DNA of 57,798 bases, taken from contig JAGXLU010000010.1 of the NCBI GenBank assembly GCA_018334565.1, positions 1 to 57,798 of the forward strand, read 5' to 3'. The stretch is from Halanaerobiales bacterium. Its GTDB lineage: Bacteria; Bacillota; Halanaerobiia; Halanaerobiales; M55B127. The notes under the pieces are model-generated. The model searched no databases, was not told the origin of the DNA, and saw only the letters and a list, made by a program, of their open reading frames with translations. Positions 39,635 to 48,850 of this stretch are shown here, piece by piece. Both the position numbers and the translations under genes were made by a program. The number at the start of each line of letters is the position of its first letter. Position 1 is the first letter of the stretch.

Positions 39635-40711
39635 ATGAAAAAATCTCTTTTGAAAAAATTATCCGTTATTTTATTGATTTCTATATTGGTTTTTTCAGTT
39701 TCAGGTTGTGGTAATGATTCCGCTCAAAATGAGCAGGTATCTAAAGACGAAAGTACAGAAAAACAAGCTCTTCCAGAAAAAATTAACTTTGGTATTCTAA
39801 GAATTCCAAATGACGAGACAATCGCTCTGGCTGAAGGATATTTTGATAAGTATTTTACAGAAAAAGGTATCAAAGTAAATACTACAGTTTTTGATTCTGG
39901 GGCAGAGGCAAATCAGGCACTTGCTTCTGGTAGTATTGATTTTGCAACAATGGGAAACACAAATGCTATTACAGCTTTATCGAGAGAACTTAATGTTGAA
40001 ATGATATGGCTGCATGAAGTTCTAGGCGATAATGAGGCTTTAGCTGTTAAAAATGGTTCAGGAATTGAAAAAGTAGAAGATCTAGTCGGTGAAAGAGTTG
40101 CCGTTCCTTTTGCTTCTACAGCCCATTATGTTTTGTTAAATATATTAAAAGAAGCAGGTATAGAAAATGAGGTACAGCTTTTAGATATGCAGACAGCAGA
40201 GATTGTTGCTGCCTGGGAACGTGGTGATATAAAAGCAGCTTATAGCTGGCAGCCTACTTTGGCTCAATTATTAAAAAATGGCCGTCCCTTAGTTACAAGT
40301 GAGGATATGGCCAAAAAAGGATACATTACAGCTAATGTAGAAGTAGTCCGTAAGAAATTTTCAAATAAATATCCCAATTTAGTCGTTGATTTCGTTTCTG
40401 CGATGTCTGAAGCAGCAGACATATACAGAGAAGATCCGCAAAAAGCAGCAAAAATAGTATCACAAGAATTAGGTATTGAACCCGAGGTTGCCCTACATCA
40501 AATGCGCGGTACAAGCTGGAAAACGCGAGAAGAACTCTTAAGTCAGGATTTCTTCGGTAGCCAAGAAAACTCGGGTAATTTTGCTAAGGTCATGAAAGAT
40601 ACCTCTGATTTTCTGCAAGATCAGGGCTCAATTGAGGACTCTCCTTCTCAAGCAGAATATAATGAATATGTAAATCCTAAATATATAAAACTATCCTTAG
40701 AAAAAGATTAA
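39635..40711 (+). CDS. tauA: TauA-like substrate-binding lipoprotein
   Basis: A lipoprotein of about 358 residues: signal peptide with lipobox SVSGC (Cys25), then a SsuA/TauA-type binding fold. Stretches such as FDSGAEANQALASGSIDFATMGN, VAVPFASTAHYVLLNILKEAGI and EIVAAWERGDIKAAYSWQP follow the TauA pattern closely. Taurine or another alkanesulfonate is the likely ligand (family inference). The ATG at 39635 has GGAGG 5 nt upstream; an ATG 12 nt earlier is less well placed. No desulfonating enzyme is encoded nearby. Confidence 0.88.
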   Translation: MKKSLLKKLSVILLISILVFSVSGCGNDSAQNEQVSKDESTEKQALPEKINFGILRIPNDETIALAEGYFDKYFTEKGIKVNTTVFDSGAEANQALASGSIDFATMGNTNAITALSRELNVEMIWLHEVLGDNEALAVKNGSGIEKVEDLVGERVAVPFASTAHYVLLNILKEAGIENEVQLLDMQTAEIVAAWERGDIKAAYSWQPTLAQLLKNGRPLVTSEDMAKKGYITANVEVVRKKFSNKYPNLVVDFVSAMSEAADIYREDPQKAAKIVSQELGIEPEVALHQMRGTSWKTREELLSQDFFGSQENSGNFAKVMKDTSDFLQDQGSIEDSPSQAEYNEYVNPKYIKLSLEKD

Positions 40712-40763
40712 GAAACTAAATATATATCTTTAGTTAATAGTTAAAAGGGAAAGGGAATAATCT

Positions 40764-41561
40764 ATGACTGCTCATTCTAAAAAAGAAAGTCTAATAAAAA
40801 TAGAAAACATGAGTTTAGTATATGGAAAAAAGGATAAAAAAATACCGGCTTTAGAGGATATTGACCTGGAAATCAATCGGGGAGAATTCATCTGTGTGCT
40901 TGGACCCTCTGGATGTGGTAAAAGCACCTTACTGAGGGCAATTGCTGGTTATTTAAAACCCACATTGGGTAAATGCTTAATGCAGGGTAATGAAATAGAT
41001 GGACCAGATTGGCATAGGGGAGTTATTTTTCAATCCCCAACTCTATATCCCTGGATGACTGTAAACGACAACGTTGAATTTGGTCCTAAAATGAGAGGTC
41101 TTCCCAAAGATAAAATAAAAGAAATCAGAAAGTACTTTTTAGATGAAGTAAAATTAAGCGGTTTTGGTAATAAATATACTTTTGAACTTTCTGGTGGAAT
41201 GAAGCAAAGAGTTGCTCTAGCAAGAGTTCTTGCCAACTACCCTCAGGTTGTTTTGATGGATGAACCCTTCGGGGCATTAGATGCCTTAACAAGGGATGAT
41301 ATGCAGAATTTGATCCGTGATATATGGGAAGAAAATAATACGACCATCTTTTTTATAACTCACGATGTAGATGAAGCCCTTTCTCTAGCAACAAGAGTTA
41401 TTGTATTATCCAAAAGACCTGGAAAAATCATCAAAGAATTTAAAGTAGATTTTACTAATAAAATATTTAAAAGTGGTACTAAAGATGTAATCTATCAGGA
41501 TGACTACTTCGAAGTAAAAAATGAAATCTTAGATATTATTAACAGTCAAATTGAAAAATAA
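40764..41561 (+). CDS. tauB: Sulfonate/taurine-type ABC transporter ATPase (TauB-like)
   Basis: A 265-residue ATPase with canonical motifs: Walker A GPSGCGKST, Q-loop FQSPTLYPWMTV, signature LSGGMKQR, Walker B VVLMDEPFGALDALTR and H-loop FITHDVDEAL. The group fits Tau/Ssu/nitrate importers. It ends the operon before a terminator at 41563. AAGGG lies 8 nt upstream of the ATG. Confidence 0.9.
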   Translation: MTAHSKKESLIKIENMSLVYGKKDKKIPALEDIDLEINRGEFICVLGPSGCGKSTLLRAIAGYLKPTLGKCLMQGNEIDGPDWHRGVIFQSPTLYPWMTVNDNVEFGPKMRGLPKDKIKEIRKYFLDEVKLSGFGNKYTFELSGGMKQRVALARVLANYPQVVLMDEPFGALDALTRDDMQNLIRDIWEENNTTIFFITHDVDEALSLATRVIVLSKRPGKIIKEFKVDFTNKIFKSGTKDVIYQDDYFEVKNEILDIINSQIEK

Positions 41562-41562
41562 C

Positions 41563-41627
41563 AAACTCCCCTAATAACAGACAGATTTCATAACTGGATT
41601 CTGCCTTTTACATAGAGGAGTTTTTTG
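41563..41627 (+). terminator. Terminator of the tau-like operon
   Basis: AACTCC (41564-41569) pairs with GGAGTT (41617-41622) across a 47-nt inner region with weaker pairing, followed by TTTTT. It begins right at the stop codon. Confidence 0.6.
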
Positions 41628-41744
41628 CTCTGAGTACCTCAGCTTATTTATTTAATTACTTCATTTTAACATTTTTAGCCTTTTTGATCGACTAATTTTT
41701 ATTTATAACTATTTACTAGATTCAAATAGAAAAATTTCACAAAC

Positions 41745-41781
41745 ACCTTTTAAAAAAGTTCTCAACAAATTTTAGTTGAGA
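41745..41781 (-). terminator. Terminator of the rhodanese lipoprotein gene
   Basis: TCTCAAC (41760-41766) and GTTGAGA (41775-41781) form a 7-bp stem followed on the minus strand by ACTTTTTTA, 21 nt after the stop codon. Confidence 0.85.
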
Positions 41782-41801
41782 CATCATTTTTGAAATTGTT
41801 A

Positions 41802-42722
41802 TTATGAAGCATCCTGCTGACTTGGCTCTGCTGGAGCACCACTAGGCATAGCTTTAGGTGTAGAACTATCAGCTGACCATTCAATCCAGGCACCATCATA
41901 AATTTTTAATTCACTATAGCCTGCATTATGTAAAGCAAGAAAAGTTTGAGCTGCCCTTATTGAAGTTTGACAATACATAATAACTGTCTTGTCAGGAGTT
42001 ACTTCATTATCAGGATAATATCTTTGGATATAACTTACAGGATAATATTCACCATTATCATCATTATTATCAACATAATTGACATGTACTGCTCCCGGGA
42101 TAATTCCCTCATTAACTTCCTCAACTGTTCTGACATCTAAAATTACAGTATCCTCACTGGGTTTATTTGCCTGAGCTAATACTTCTTCTTTAATTGCAAT
42201 TAAACTTTCATCTTTCTCAGCTGCATTATACTCAACAGCTTCTACTTCACTTTCACCAGAAGTAAAGTCGGCTTTTTCTTTTTGAAGGGCATTTAATCCT
42301 CCACTGACAACCTTCATATTTTCAGTATCATGACCAAAGACTAACATTGTCCACCAAAGGCGAGCTGCATCCATATTATTGTTATTGTCATATATAATAA
42401 CCTTGGTGTTATTAGAAATACCATTTTCACCCAAGGATCCTTCTACTTTGGAAGCTGACGCCAGCATATTGGGGTATGGACCAAAAGTTGTAATATCATT
42501 TCTGGCAATATTAACTGCACCTTCTAAATGCTGATTATTATAATCTCCAGATTTTTGAGCATCAACAACCACTACATCTTCATCTTTAATAATCTTTAAA
42601 GCTTCATCTGCAGTAATTATATCTTTACCCACTTCTCCGGGAAAAGATATATCTGCTTCACAACCTGTGATAATAATCGCAAATACTAATAAAAGAAAAA
42701 GCACCTTTGTTAATTTTTTCAT
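41802..42722 (-). CDS. Two-domain rhodanese (sulfurtransferase) lipoprotein
   Basis: A 306-residue exported sulfurtransferase. The signal peptide ends in the lipobox IIITGC (Cys21), anchoring it outside the membrane. Two rhodanese domains follow. The first (about 36-150; VVVVDAQKSGDYNNQHLEGAVNI) lacks an active-site Cys. The second carries it in VIMYCQTSIRAAQTF near residue 250. This matches thiosulfate/3-mercaptopyruvate sulfurtransferases. It faces the tau-like operon convergently and sits in the sulfur island, so extracellular release of sulfane sulfur for uptake is plausible. GGAGG lies 7 nt before the ATG. Confidence 0.9.
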   Translation of the reverse strand: MKKLTKVLFLLLVFAIIITGCEADISFPGEVGKDIITADEALKIIKDEDVVVVDAQKSGDYNNQHLEGAVNIARNDITTFGPYPNMLASASKVEGSLGENGISNNTKVIIYDNNNNMDAARLWWTMLVFGHDTENMKVVSGGLNALQKEKADFTSGESEVEAVEYNAAEKDESLIAIKEEVLAQANKPSEDTVILDVRTVEEVNEGIIPGAVHVNYVDNNDDNGEYYPVSYIQRYYPDNEVTPDKTVIMYCQTSIRAAQTFLALHNAGYSELKIYDGAWIEWSADSSTPKAMPSGAPAEPSQQDAS

Positions 42723-43206
42723 TTTCCCACCTCCAATTAAATGTTAATTAAAATAGCAAATCTCTATTAATATTATAAGACATAATTCCCCGTTTTAGTT
42801 ATAACTTTTACGAATAGTATATTAAATTATCAAATGCATCTTTACCCCCCTTTTTGTCGGACATAGATTTAAATTACATTATATATTTAAAAAACTGTTA
42901 AACTCACTTTAAGACAGTAATAACTTAAAAATATTTATTTAATATTAAATTAAATAATTAAATCAGCATTTGTTAGACTATATATATTTTTTTGATCATC
43001 TTTCATGTTAATCTTATTTTCTTTGAAACCAAATGATTTTTCTAAAATCATAATTAAATATTGATGGTTATTATTTTGTTAATTTGTTTTGATACATTTG
43101 CTTATCAACTCTTATATAAACTGTATTCATATCTTCTTTATTATTATTTGCCATAGCTTATTCTAAATTTGTGAGCAATTTTTTTAACCTATCACCTTCT
43201 TGTTGA
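42723..43206. other. Intergenic region, nothing recognised
   Basis: 484 AT-rich nt between the rhodanese gene and the end of the SbcC-like gene, with no frame supported by an RBS and no clear terminator for the SbcC-like gene. Confidence 0.5.
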
Positions 43207-45645
43207 TCAAATATTGATAATATTACCCCCTAAATCAATAGCAGTATTAGGATCGCAAGTAGAAAATATTACCTGATATTTTTCACTAAAACCTTGTATT
43301 AATCCAATGGCCTTCTCCCTTCTAGCCGGATCTAAATTAACTAAACAATCATCAAGAATGACAAAACCATTGTTTTCACCAAACATATTTTCAAATAAAG
43401 CAAACCGTAATGCCAAGGCAGCACTATCAGAAGTTCCATATGAAAGTTTATAAATATCTGCAGGTAGTTTTTTACCATCTTTGCTTTCTAATTCTATCTG
43501 GAATTTATCATCTAAATTGGATACTTTATATTTCCCGTCTGTTAAAATATTGATATATCTACTGAAGGATTCAATCAAAGGATTAAATGATTTATCATCT
43601 ATTTCTTCTAATTTCTTGTTATATACATTTTTTATCTTAAGTAAGCTTTTAGCCCTTTTGATTAATCTTTTAAAATCATACTTTAAATCTTGTAACTCTT
43701 CTTTCATATTTTCAGTTGAATTTTTCGGTAATTCACTTTTAGCTATATACATTTTTTCGCTTTTTTCTTTGAAATCTTCATTTAACTTATCGTGTTCTTT
43801 CCTTAATCTTTTTAATGTATGGTGATATCCTTTTGATGTATCAAATCTTTCTGGTAATTCTGCCAATTTTTCTAGTGCTTCTATTTTTGAATCTTTTTCT
43901 TTTTTTAATTCATTGATATTTTTTTCTAGACTATCAATATTAACATACGACTCTTCCCACTCGTCAATTTTATTCTCAATGATTTTAATTTCAGATTCTA
44001 AATCTCTTCTTTTATCTTTGGCCTTTTCAATTTCTTTATCGATTGTTTTAATTTTTCTAGTCTCTTTTATGTCTTTATATTTTTCCTTTTCATTTATCAG
44101 ATCTTGATAGCTTTTTTCTTCTAAAATATCATCTATTCTTTCTTTTTTATTATTTATAGTATGATTTATATTTCTAAGCTTTTGCAGCTTGTCTCTCGCT
44201 GATGATACATCTACAACTCCTAATTTCTTTAATGTCTTTTGAAATTTTTTATTTGCTTTTATATAAACATTTCTGATTTCTTCATAATCTATTTCAGCTG
44301 ATTCAACTTCAATTTCAATCTCTTTAGTTCTGATATTTATATACCCATTGGCTTCAACCTCTTCATCAATTTGTACTTTCCTTTTTCCTTCTATACCAGT
44401 TATTACAAAAATATCATCAGAACTTGCCCTATTTACTTTAGCCTTTAAGCTGGCTCCTTTTAAACTGGCTTCAGCTTGATCTATTTTTTGTTTGTTTATT
44501 TCTAATTCCTCGACTTTCTCTTTATTTACATTATCTAATTTTTCTTTTTTTTCTTTCCACCTACTAATTGATTTTTTTATTTCACCTATTTTATTTATTT
44601 TATTTCCTATATCTCTTTTCCTGTTAAGTTTATCAGCTCTTATTTTCTCTTGTTTTAATATTTTTATTTTATCTTTTAATTTTTCTATCTTCTCACTTAA
44701 CTTATTTATTTCTTTTTCCTTTTCGGGCCAATTGTTATTTATCTTCCTCATTTCTTTTAAACCATTATTTATTTCCCCTATTCTTCTATTAATCTTTTCC
44801 CTTTGGTCAATATCATCTTCTATCTCAGTCAGGCTTTCTTTTTTATGTCTTACTTCTTTTAACCGCACATTTATTTCCTCTAATTCTGAACTCACTTTCT
44901 GGTAAGCTAATTCCTTATCTTCAGCCTTTTTAATCTTTCTTTTCAGAATTTCTTTTTTAATGAAAGTGTCATAAATTTTACCTGTACCCTGCTGATAAGG
45001 ATTATTAAGCCCCCTATCTAAATTTGATGGCCTGTTATTTTCTAAATCCCATCTTTTAATTAGAGTATCCAATTCGTCCTTTATTTTATTGCCTAACTTA
45101 TCTATAGATATATCGCCTAATTCCAACACCGCTTTCCTTAAAATATTACTTATCGTCCCTTTTAATTCGGTTAATTCGTTCTCATTAGTTATCCTGTTTA
45201 AAAAAGATTTTACTTCTGCTTGTTTAGTAAATACTATATTTTCATATGTGCTCTTACCATATGGTAATAAATTTTGTCTCTTTTCTTTAATACTGCTTTT
45301 ATCAATTCTTGATTTATCAGGTAATATTATATGACCTTCGGGATCATTATTACTCCATTTTTTATAAATCGTATAATCATTTTCTCCAATACAAAATTCT
45401 AGTCTTCCTTCAACATAATTCCCCTCTGGATAAGGGAAAAAGCGATCACTAAATTCTTTACCCCTCAAATCCGAATAATTGTATCTTAATTTTGGTTCTA
45501 TAAATAAACTAACAAATATGGCGTTTATAATAGAGCTTTTACCTACTTCATTAGGTCCCGCTAAGACATTTAATCCTTCTTTGAATTCAATATCTATATT
45601 ATTAATACCGGCAAAAATATCAGTGTGAAAGCTTTTTAACCTCAT
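43207..45645 (-). CDS. SbcC/YhaN-like coiled-coil ATPase
   Basis: An 812-residue SMC-type ATPase. Walker A GPNEVGKSSIINAI lies near residue 34. About 550 residues of Lys/Glu-rich coiled coil follow. The C-terminal lobe has signature LSYGTSDSAALALRFALF, Walker B FVILDDCLVNLDP and the D-loop end. It is shorter than YhaN or SbcC (about 960-1050). No zinc-hook CxxC is present in the coiled coil, so it follows the YhaN rather than the SbcC/Rad50 layout. It starts within the stop of the nuclease gene (ATGA overlap), so the two proteins form a complex acting on DNA ends. Confidence 0.85.
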   Translation of the reverse strand: MRLKSFHTDIFAGINNIDIEFKEGLNVLAGPNEVGKSSIINAIFVSLFIEPKLRYNYSDLRGKEFSDRFFPYPEGNYVEGRLEFCIGENDYTIYKKWSNNDPEGHIILPDKSRIDKSSIKEKRQNLLPYGKSTYENIVFTKQAEVKSFLNRITNENELTELKGTISNILRKAVLELGDISIDKLGNKIKDELDTLIKRWDLENNRPSNLDRGLNNPYQQGTGKIYDTFIKKEILKRKIKKAEDKELAYQKVSSELEEINVRLKEVRHKKESLTEIEDDIDQREKINRRIGEINNGLKEMRKINNNWPEKEKEINKLSEKIEKLKDKIKILKQEKIRADKLNRKRDIGNKINKIGEIKKSISRWKEKKEKLDNVNKEKVEELEINKQKIDQAEASLKGASLKAKVNRASSDDIFVITGIEGKRKVQIDEEVEANGYINIRTKEIEIEVESAEIDYEEIRNVYIKANKKFQKTLKKLGVVDVSSARDKLQKLRNINHTINNKKERIDDILEEKSYQDLINEKEKYKDIKETRKIKTIDKEIEKAKDKRRDLESEIKIIENKIDEWEESYVNIDSLEKNINELKKEKDSKIEALEKLAELPERFDTSKGYHHTLKRLRKEHDKLNEDFKEKSEKMYIAKSELPKNSTENMKEELQDLKYDFKRLIKRAKSLLKIKNVYNKKLEEIDDKSFNPLIESFSRYINILTDGKYKVSNLDDKFQIELESKDGKKLPADIYKLSYGTSDSAALALRFALFENMFGENNGFVILDDCLVNLDPARREKAIGLIQGFSEKYQVIFSTCDPNTAIDLGGNIINI

Positions 45646-46754
45646 TCTTTCACCTCCTGAATTAATTCATAAGCAATTTCTAGAGTTTTATCTTCACCCA
45701 TTAATTCATTTAAAATTTGATAGGGGAAAGAATCAACGGGAAATTCTTCTTTGATTTTTTCTTCGGTAATTTTTAAGTTCAAATTATCATCGATAATTCG
45801 AGCATAAGCCGTAATTTCTTCAATCCTATTATAATACTCATTTTTTTTATCATGGAGCTCCTGGTCAATTCTTCCAAAAAGATTGAACCTTACCAATTTA
45901 TTCTCAGGATTATTATTTTTAATTTCTTTTAATAAATTGTTTAAATCTTCTTCTGTATTGATTGCTCGTTTGAACTCTTCAAAACTATATTTACCAGTAA
46001 TTACTTTTTCTGCTTTAATTTCTTCTTTTCTATTTATCTCAATATACCACACAGAACCTTTATGCTTACAATCAAAACCATCTGGTTCGGGAGTGCCGGC
46101 ATTATATATTTTTTTATCGTATATAATATTAGCTTTAGTCGCTGGGATTGGAATATGAGTATGCCCCATTAACCATAAATCCATACTTAAATTTCTCAGT
46201 TCATCTTTTTTCATAGCAAAGTAACTATCTGTCATATCAGGTGAAACACCTTTAATAGCACCATGTGCAATACCTATTTGATAATTGGTATTGTTCCTCT
46301 CTTTTAATTCTTTTATCCACTTTAGCTTATTCTCGGCAGAATGTTTGCTATCACAAGGTGCTGGATATATATCAACATCCAAGTCAAATCTATTTAAATT
46401 GTATTTATTTTCTTCTTCTAAAAACAGTATTCGATTTGTTATGTTCTCTTTGAATGTTTTCCATGCATCTATATTCTTATTATCGTGATTGCCAGGTAAA
46501 ACAAGTACTGCATCCCCGGAAAATTCATCCAAAATATTAATGGTTTTTATTACATCTTTATCAAGCATAGTAAATTTATCAAATAAATCTCCAGCTATCA
46601 CAAAAAGATTACAACCTCTATTATTTGCTTCAATTATAATATTTTTTAAAGTTTCATATCTTGCATCTTCTAAACTCTTACTTAATTTTTGATGGTAGCG
46701 AGAAAATTTGCGGCCTAAATGTATATCACCTGTATGCATGATTTTTAGTAACAT
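45642..46754 (-). CDS. SbcD/YhaO-like DNA repair exonuclease
   Basis: A 370-residue Mre11-family metallophosphoesterase. The nuclease motifs occur in order: MHTGDIHLGRKF, VIAGDLFDKF, VLPGNHDNK, IGIAHGAIKG and LMGHTHIP. A C-terminal capping region follows. Family members, with an SMC-type ATPase, process double-strand breaks and hairpins. GGGAGG lies 9 nt upstream of the ATG. The stop overlaps the start of the ATPase gene. Together they resemble YhaO-YhaN, whose physiological role is less clear than that of SbcCD. Confidence 0.88.
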   Translation of the reverse strand: MLLKIMHTGDIHLGRKFSRYHQKLSKSLEDARYETLKNIIIEANNRGCNLFVIAGDLFDKFTMLDKDVIKTINILDEFSGDAVLVLPGNHDNKNIDAWKTFKENITNRILFLEEENKYNLNRFDLDVDIYPAPCDSKHSAENKLKWIKELKERNNTNYQIGIAHGAIKGVSPDMTDSYFAMKKDELRNLSMDLWLMGHTHIPIPATKANIIYDKKIYNAGTPEPDGFDCKHKGSVWYIEINRKEEIKAEKVITGKYSFEEFKRAINTEEDLNNLLKEIKNNNPENKLVRFNLFGRIDQELHDKKNEYYNRIEEITAYARIIDDNLNLKITEEKIKEEFPVDSFPYQILNELMGEDKTLEIAYELIQEVKE

Positions 46755-47602
46755 ATAAACTTTCCTCCCTGTTTAGAATCTATTAAAAAATGTAAAGCAT
46801 GTATTAATATATTTAAATATAAGTGCTCTTTAACCTTGTTTAATTTCAACCAATAAATAAAAAGATAACTCTTTATTCCCTTTGATGTTGCTTAATAGTA
46901 ATATTCAATAAAAGGTTCTAAACCTCCGGTGTAGTCAAAGTATCCGGGTGATAATACTATGTTACTATATTGCCTGCTTCATTTCAATTGAGATTTAAAG
47001 AACCTGCATTTGAATTAGAATATCCAAATAACTTAATTCAAATAATATGGTTTGCCGACTTCTCTATGTTCTGAATATTTTAAAAATAATTATTCAGATT
47101 ACTTTTGAAAATTAAACAAAGTAAAGTTATCCTGCTATAATTGAATTTTATCTTTCTATAATAGTGAGATATTCATTTTGATACTACTTCTTCTTCACCT
47201 ATCTATAAACAAAACGTTTTTGTAATATAGAGCTAGAAGAGAAATAATAAAAAATAACAAAATATTTGATAGTTCTTTATTATTAAAGGAAATTCTTAAA
47301 ACTTCAGAATATATATACACAACATTTTGAAATTACAACAACTCTAAAATAAGAGTTAAATCTTGTTTATAAAAAAGCTTATCAATAAACAACCTATAAG
47401 TAACTAATCTCATCTAATTAGGCAAAAGATATTACAATATAATAATCTTCTATTTGAATTAATAATAAATATATAGAATTACTATTTTATCATTTTCTCT
47501 TCATCAAATATTCATATATAAAGTTTATTATAATACATTTAGTTGAAAAATAATTTATATGTTATATCATTTTACTCTATTATTGATTATTAATATCATC
47601 AT
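46755..47602. other. Gene-free region
   Basis: About 850 AT-rich nt upstream of the nuclease gene. One 39-codon plus-strand frame (46955-47074) has coding-like composition but neither start nor RBS; I could not identify it. No intact gene or RNA is evident. Confidence 0.4.
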
Positions 47603-47770
47603 CCTTGGTTTCCGATGTTTCGCTGTTTCCTGCCGTCTCAGAATAGCTCATAGTCTCATTTGCCTTAGGCTTTTTTCATATTCGTAGTGGCCCACGACAT
47701 CCTTGTCCTCAGCTAATTTTTTAATCGTGTTCGGAATTCGGTACTTTCACCCTATATATTCAGCGCACAC
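47603..47770 (-). mobile_element. Truncated group II intron relic (5' domain I fragment)
   Basis: On the minus strand a locally GC-richer segment begins GTGTGCG (47770), the 5' consensus of group II introns. It continues with TATAGGGTGAAAGTACCGAA, TTAGCTGAGGACAAGGATG and TCGTGGGCC in the order and spacing of domain I of class C-type introns such as that of Oceanobacillus iheyensis. About 168 nt are recognisable before the sequence turns into ordinary AT-rich DNA. There is no reverse transcriptase frame and no domain V, so it is inactive. It lies 18 nt past an intrinsic terminator stem, the kind of site class C introns use. Confidence 0.55.
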
Positions 47771-47780
47771 CTGTCAAACA

Positions 47781-47810
47781 ACCAAAAAGGGCAGTAATAT
47801 ATTACTGCCC
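47781..47810 (-). terminator. Terminator of the second branched-chain-type ABC operon
   Basis: GGGCAGTAAT/ATTACTGCCC (47789-47810, nearly loopless palindrome with an AT-rich tip) is followed on the minus strand by TTTTTGGT, about 80 nt after the last gene. Confidence 0.88.
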
Positions 47811-47889
47811 ACCTTGTATCAAGATAATTATTTAACTATATTTCTTTTTAGAATTATTTGGAAATTAATAGTAGATTTTTGTTTAGATA

Positions 47890-48840
47890 TTAGCTTGCTA
47901 TTATATCTTTATTTTTTGCTGTAGAAGAAACTGCTTGTTCCCTACCTATAATCCCTGTTGGCCTCCAGCGTAATAGTGATATAATAACAATACCAACAAC
48001 AAGTGTTCTTATATGCGGAATTTTAGCAGAACTAATAGGTAGATAACCAGCTACCATTTCACTCACACTCCATGCGCCCCAGATAACAAAAGCTCCAACA
48101 ATAGAACCCTTATTATTACCTGAACCTCCAGCAACAACCATTAATAATGGCAAGAAACACATCATAATATCTGTATAGGACATAGGGTTTATATAACCCT
48201 GATAATGAGCAAACATTGCTCCTCCAATTCCAATTATCATTGAGCCCAGTACGAGTGATTGAAAACGATAGGAAAAAACTTTTTTACCCAGCATCTCAGT
48301 AAGCTTTTCATCTTCTTTTATGGCCATCTGAATTCTTCCCCAGGGAGATTTAACTACTCTTTCCAGTAGATAAAAAATTAGGAGCATAATCAAAAATGCC
48401 AAAATTCCATAAACCCAGTTTGAAAGATCATTACCTACAAAACCTGATAAGGGTTTATGTATTCCCCCGATACCCCAGACACCATTACTCAGCCATTGTT
48501 CATTTTTAAGTATTATCTGAATTGTCATACCTAAGCCAAGTGTTGAAATAGCAAAAAATCCAAATTCCAGATGTAATGTAGCCATTCCTATCAAGCCACC
48601 AAGTAATCCAGATACCATAGCAGCTCCAACCAATCCTATAATAAATGGCAAACCATAACCGCCTAATCTACCTCCTGCTGTAGCTCCTGTTAATATTACA
48701 GAAGTATAACCACCTGCTGCTGCCAGCCCAAAAACAGATAGATTAAATAATCCCGTATAACCCCACTGTAAATTATAGCCTAAAGTTATTATCGCATAAA
48801 CAGATCCCATACATAATAGGGCTGCAATATAAGCAATCAT
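47890..48840 (-). CDS. ABC transporter permease, LivM-type (operon 2)
   Basis: A permease of about 316 residues, last gene of operon 2. It begins IAYIAALLCMGSVYAIITLGYNLQWGYTGLFNLS, the typical LivM start, and has the coupling loop GRIQMAIKEDEKLTEMLGKKVFSYRFQSLV. The end is RWRPTGIIG. The ATG at 48840 is chosen for GGAGG 6 nt upstream; the longer frame to 48885 would overlap the preceding permease gene. Confidence 0.9.
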   Translation of the reverse strand: MIAYIAALLCMGSVYAIITLGYNLQWGYTGLFNLSVFGLAAAGGYTSVILTGATAGGRLGGYGLPFIIGLVGAAMVSGLLGGLIGMATLHLEFGFFAISTLGLGMTIQIILKNEQWLSNGVWGIGGIHKPLSGFVGNDLSNWVYGILAFLIMLLIFYLLERVVKSPWGRIQMAIKEDEKLTEMLGKKVFSYRFQSLVLGSMIIGIGGAMFAHYQGYINPMSYTDIMMCFLPLLMVVAGGSGNNKGSIVGAFVIWGAWSVSEMVAGYLPISSAKIPHIRTLVVGIVIISLLRWRPTGIIGREQAVSSTAKNKDIIAS

Positions 48841-48850
48841 TTTATACCTC

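Noticed and set aside
46955-47074. 39-codon plus-strand open stretch with protein-like composition
   Set aside because: No start codon with RBS and I could not assign it to any family; it may be a relic but the evidence is too thin to list as a pseudogene.
47703-47924. 73-codon plus-strand frame
   Set aside because: It lies across the antisense of the intron relic and the ABC operon terminator; no RBS.
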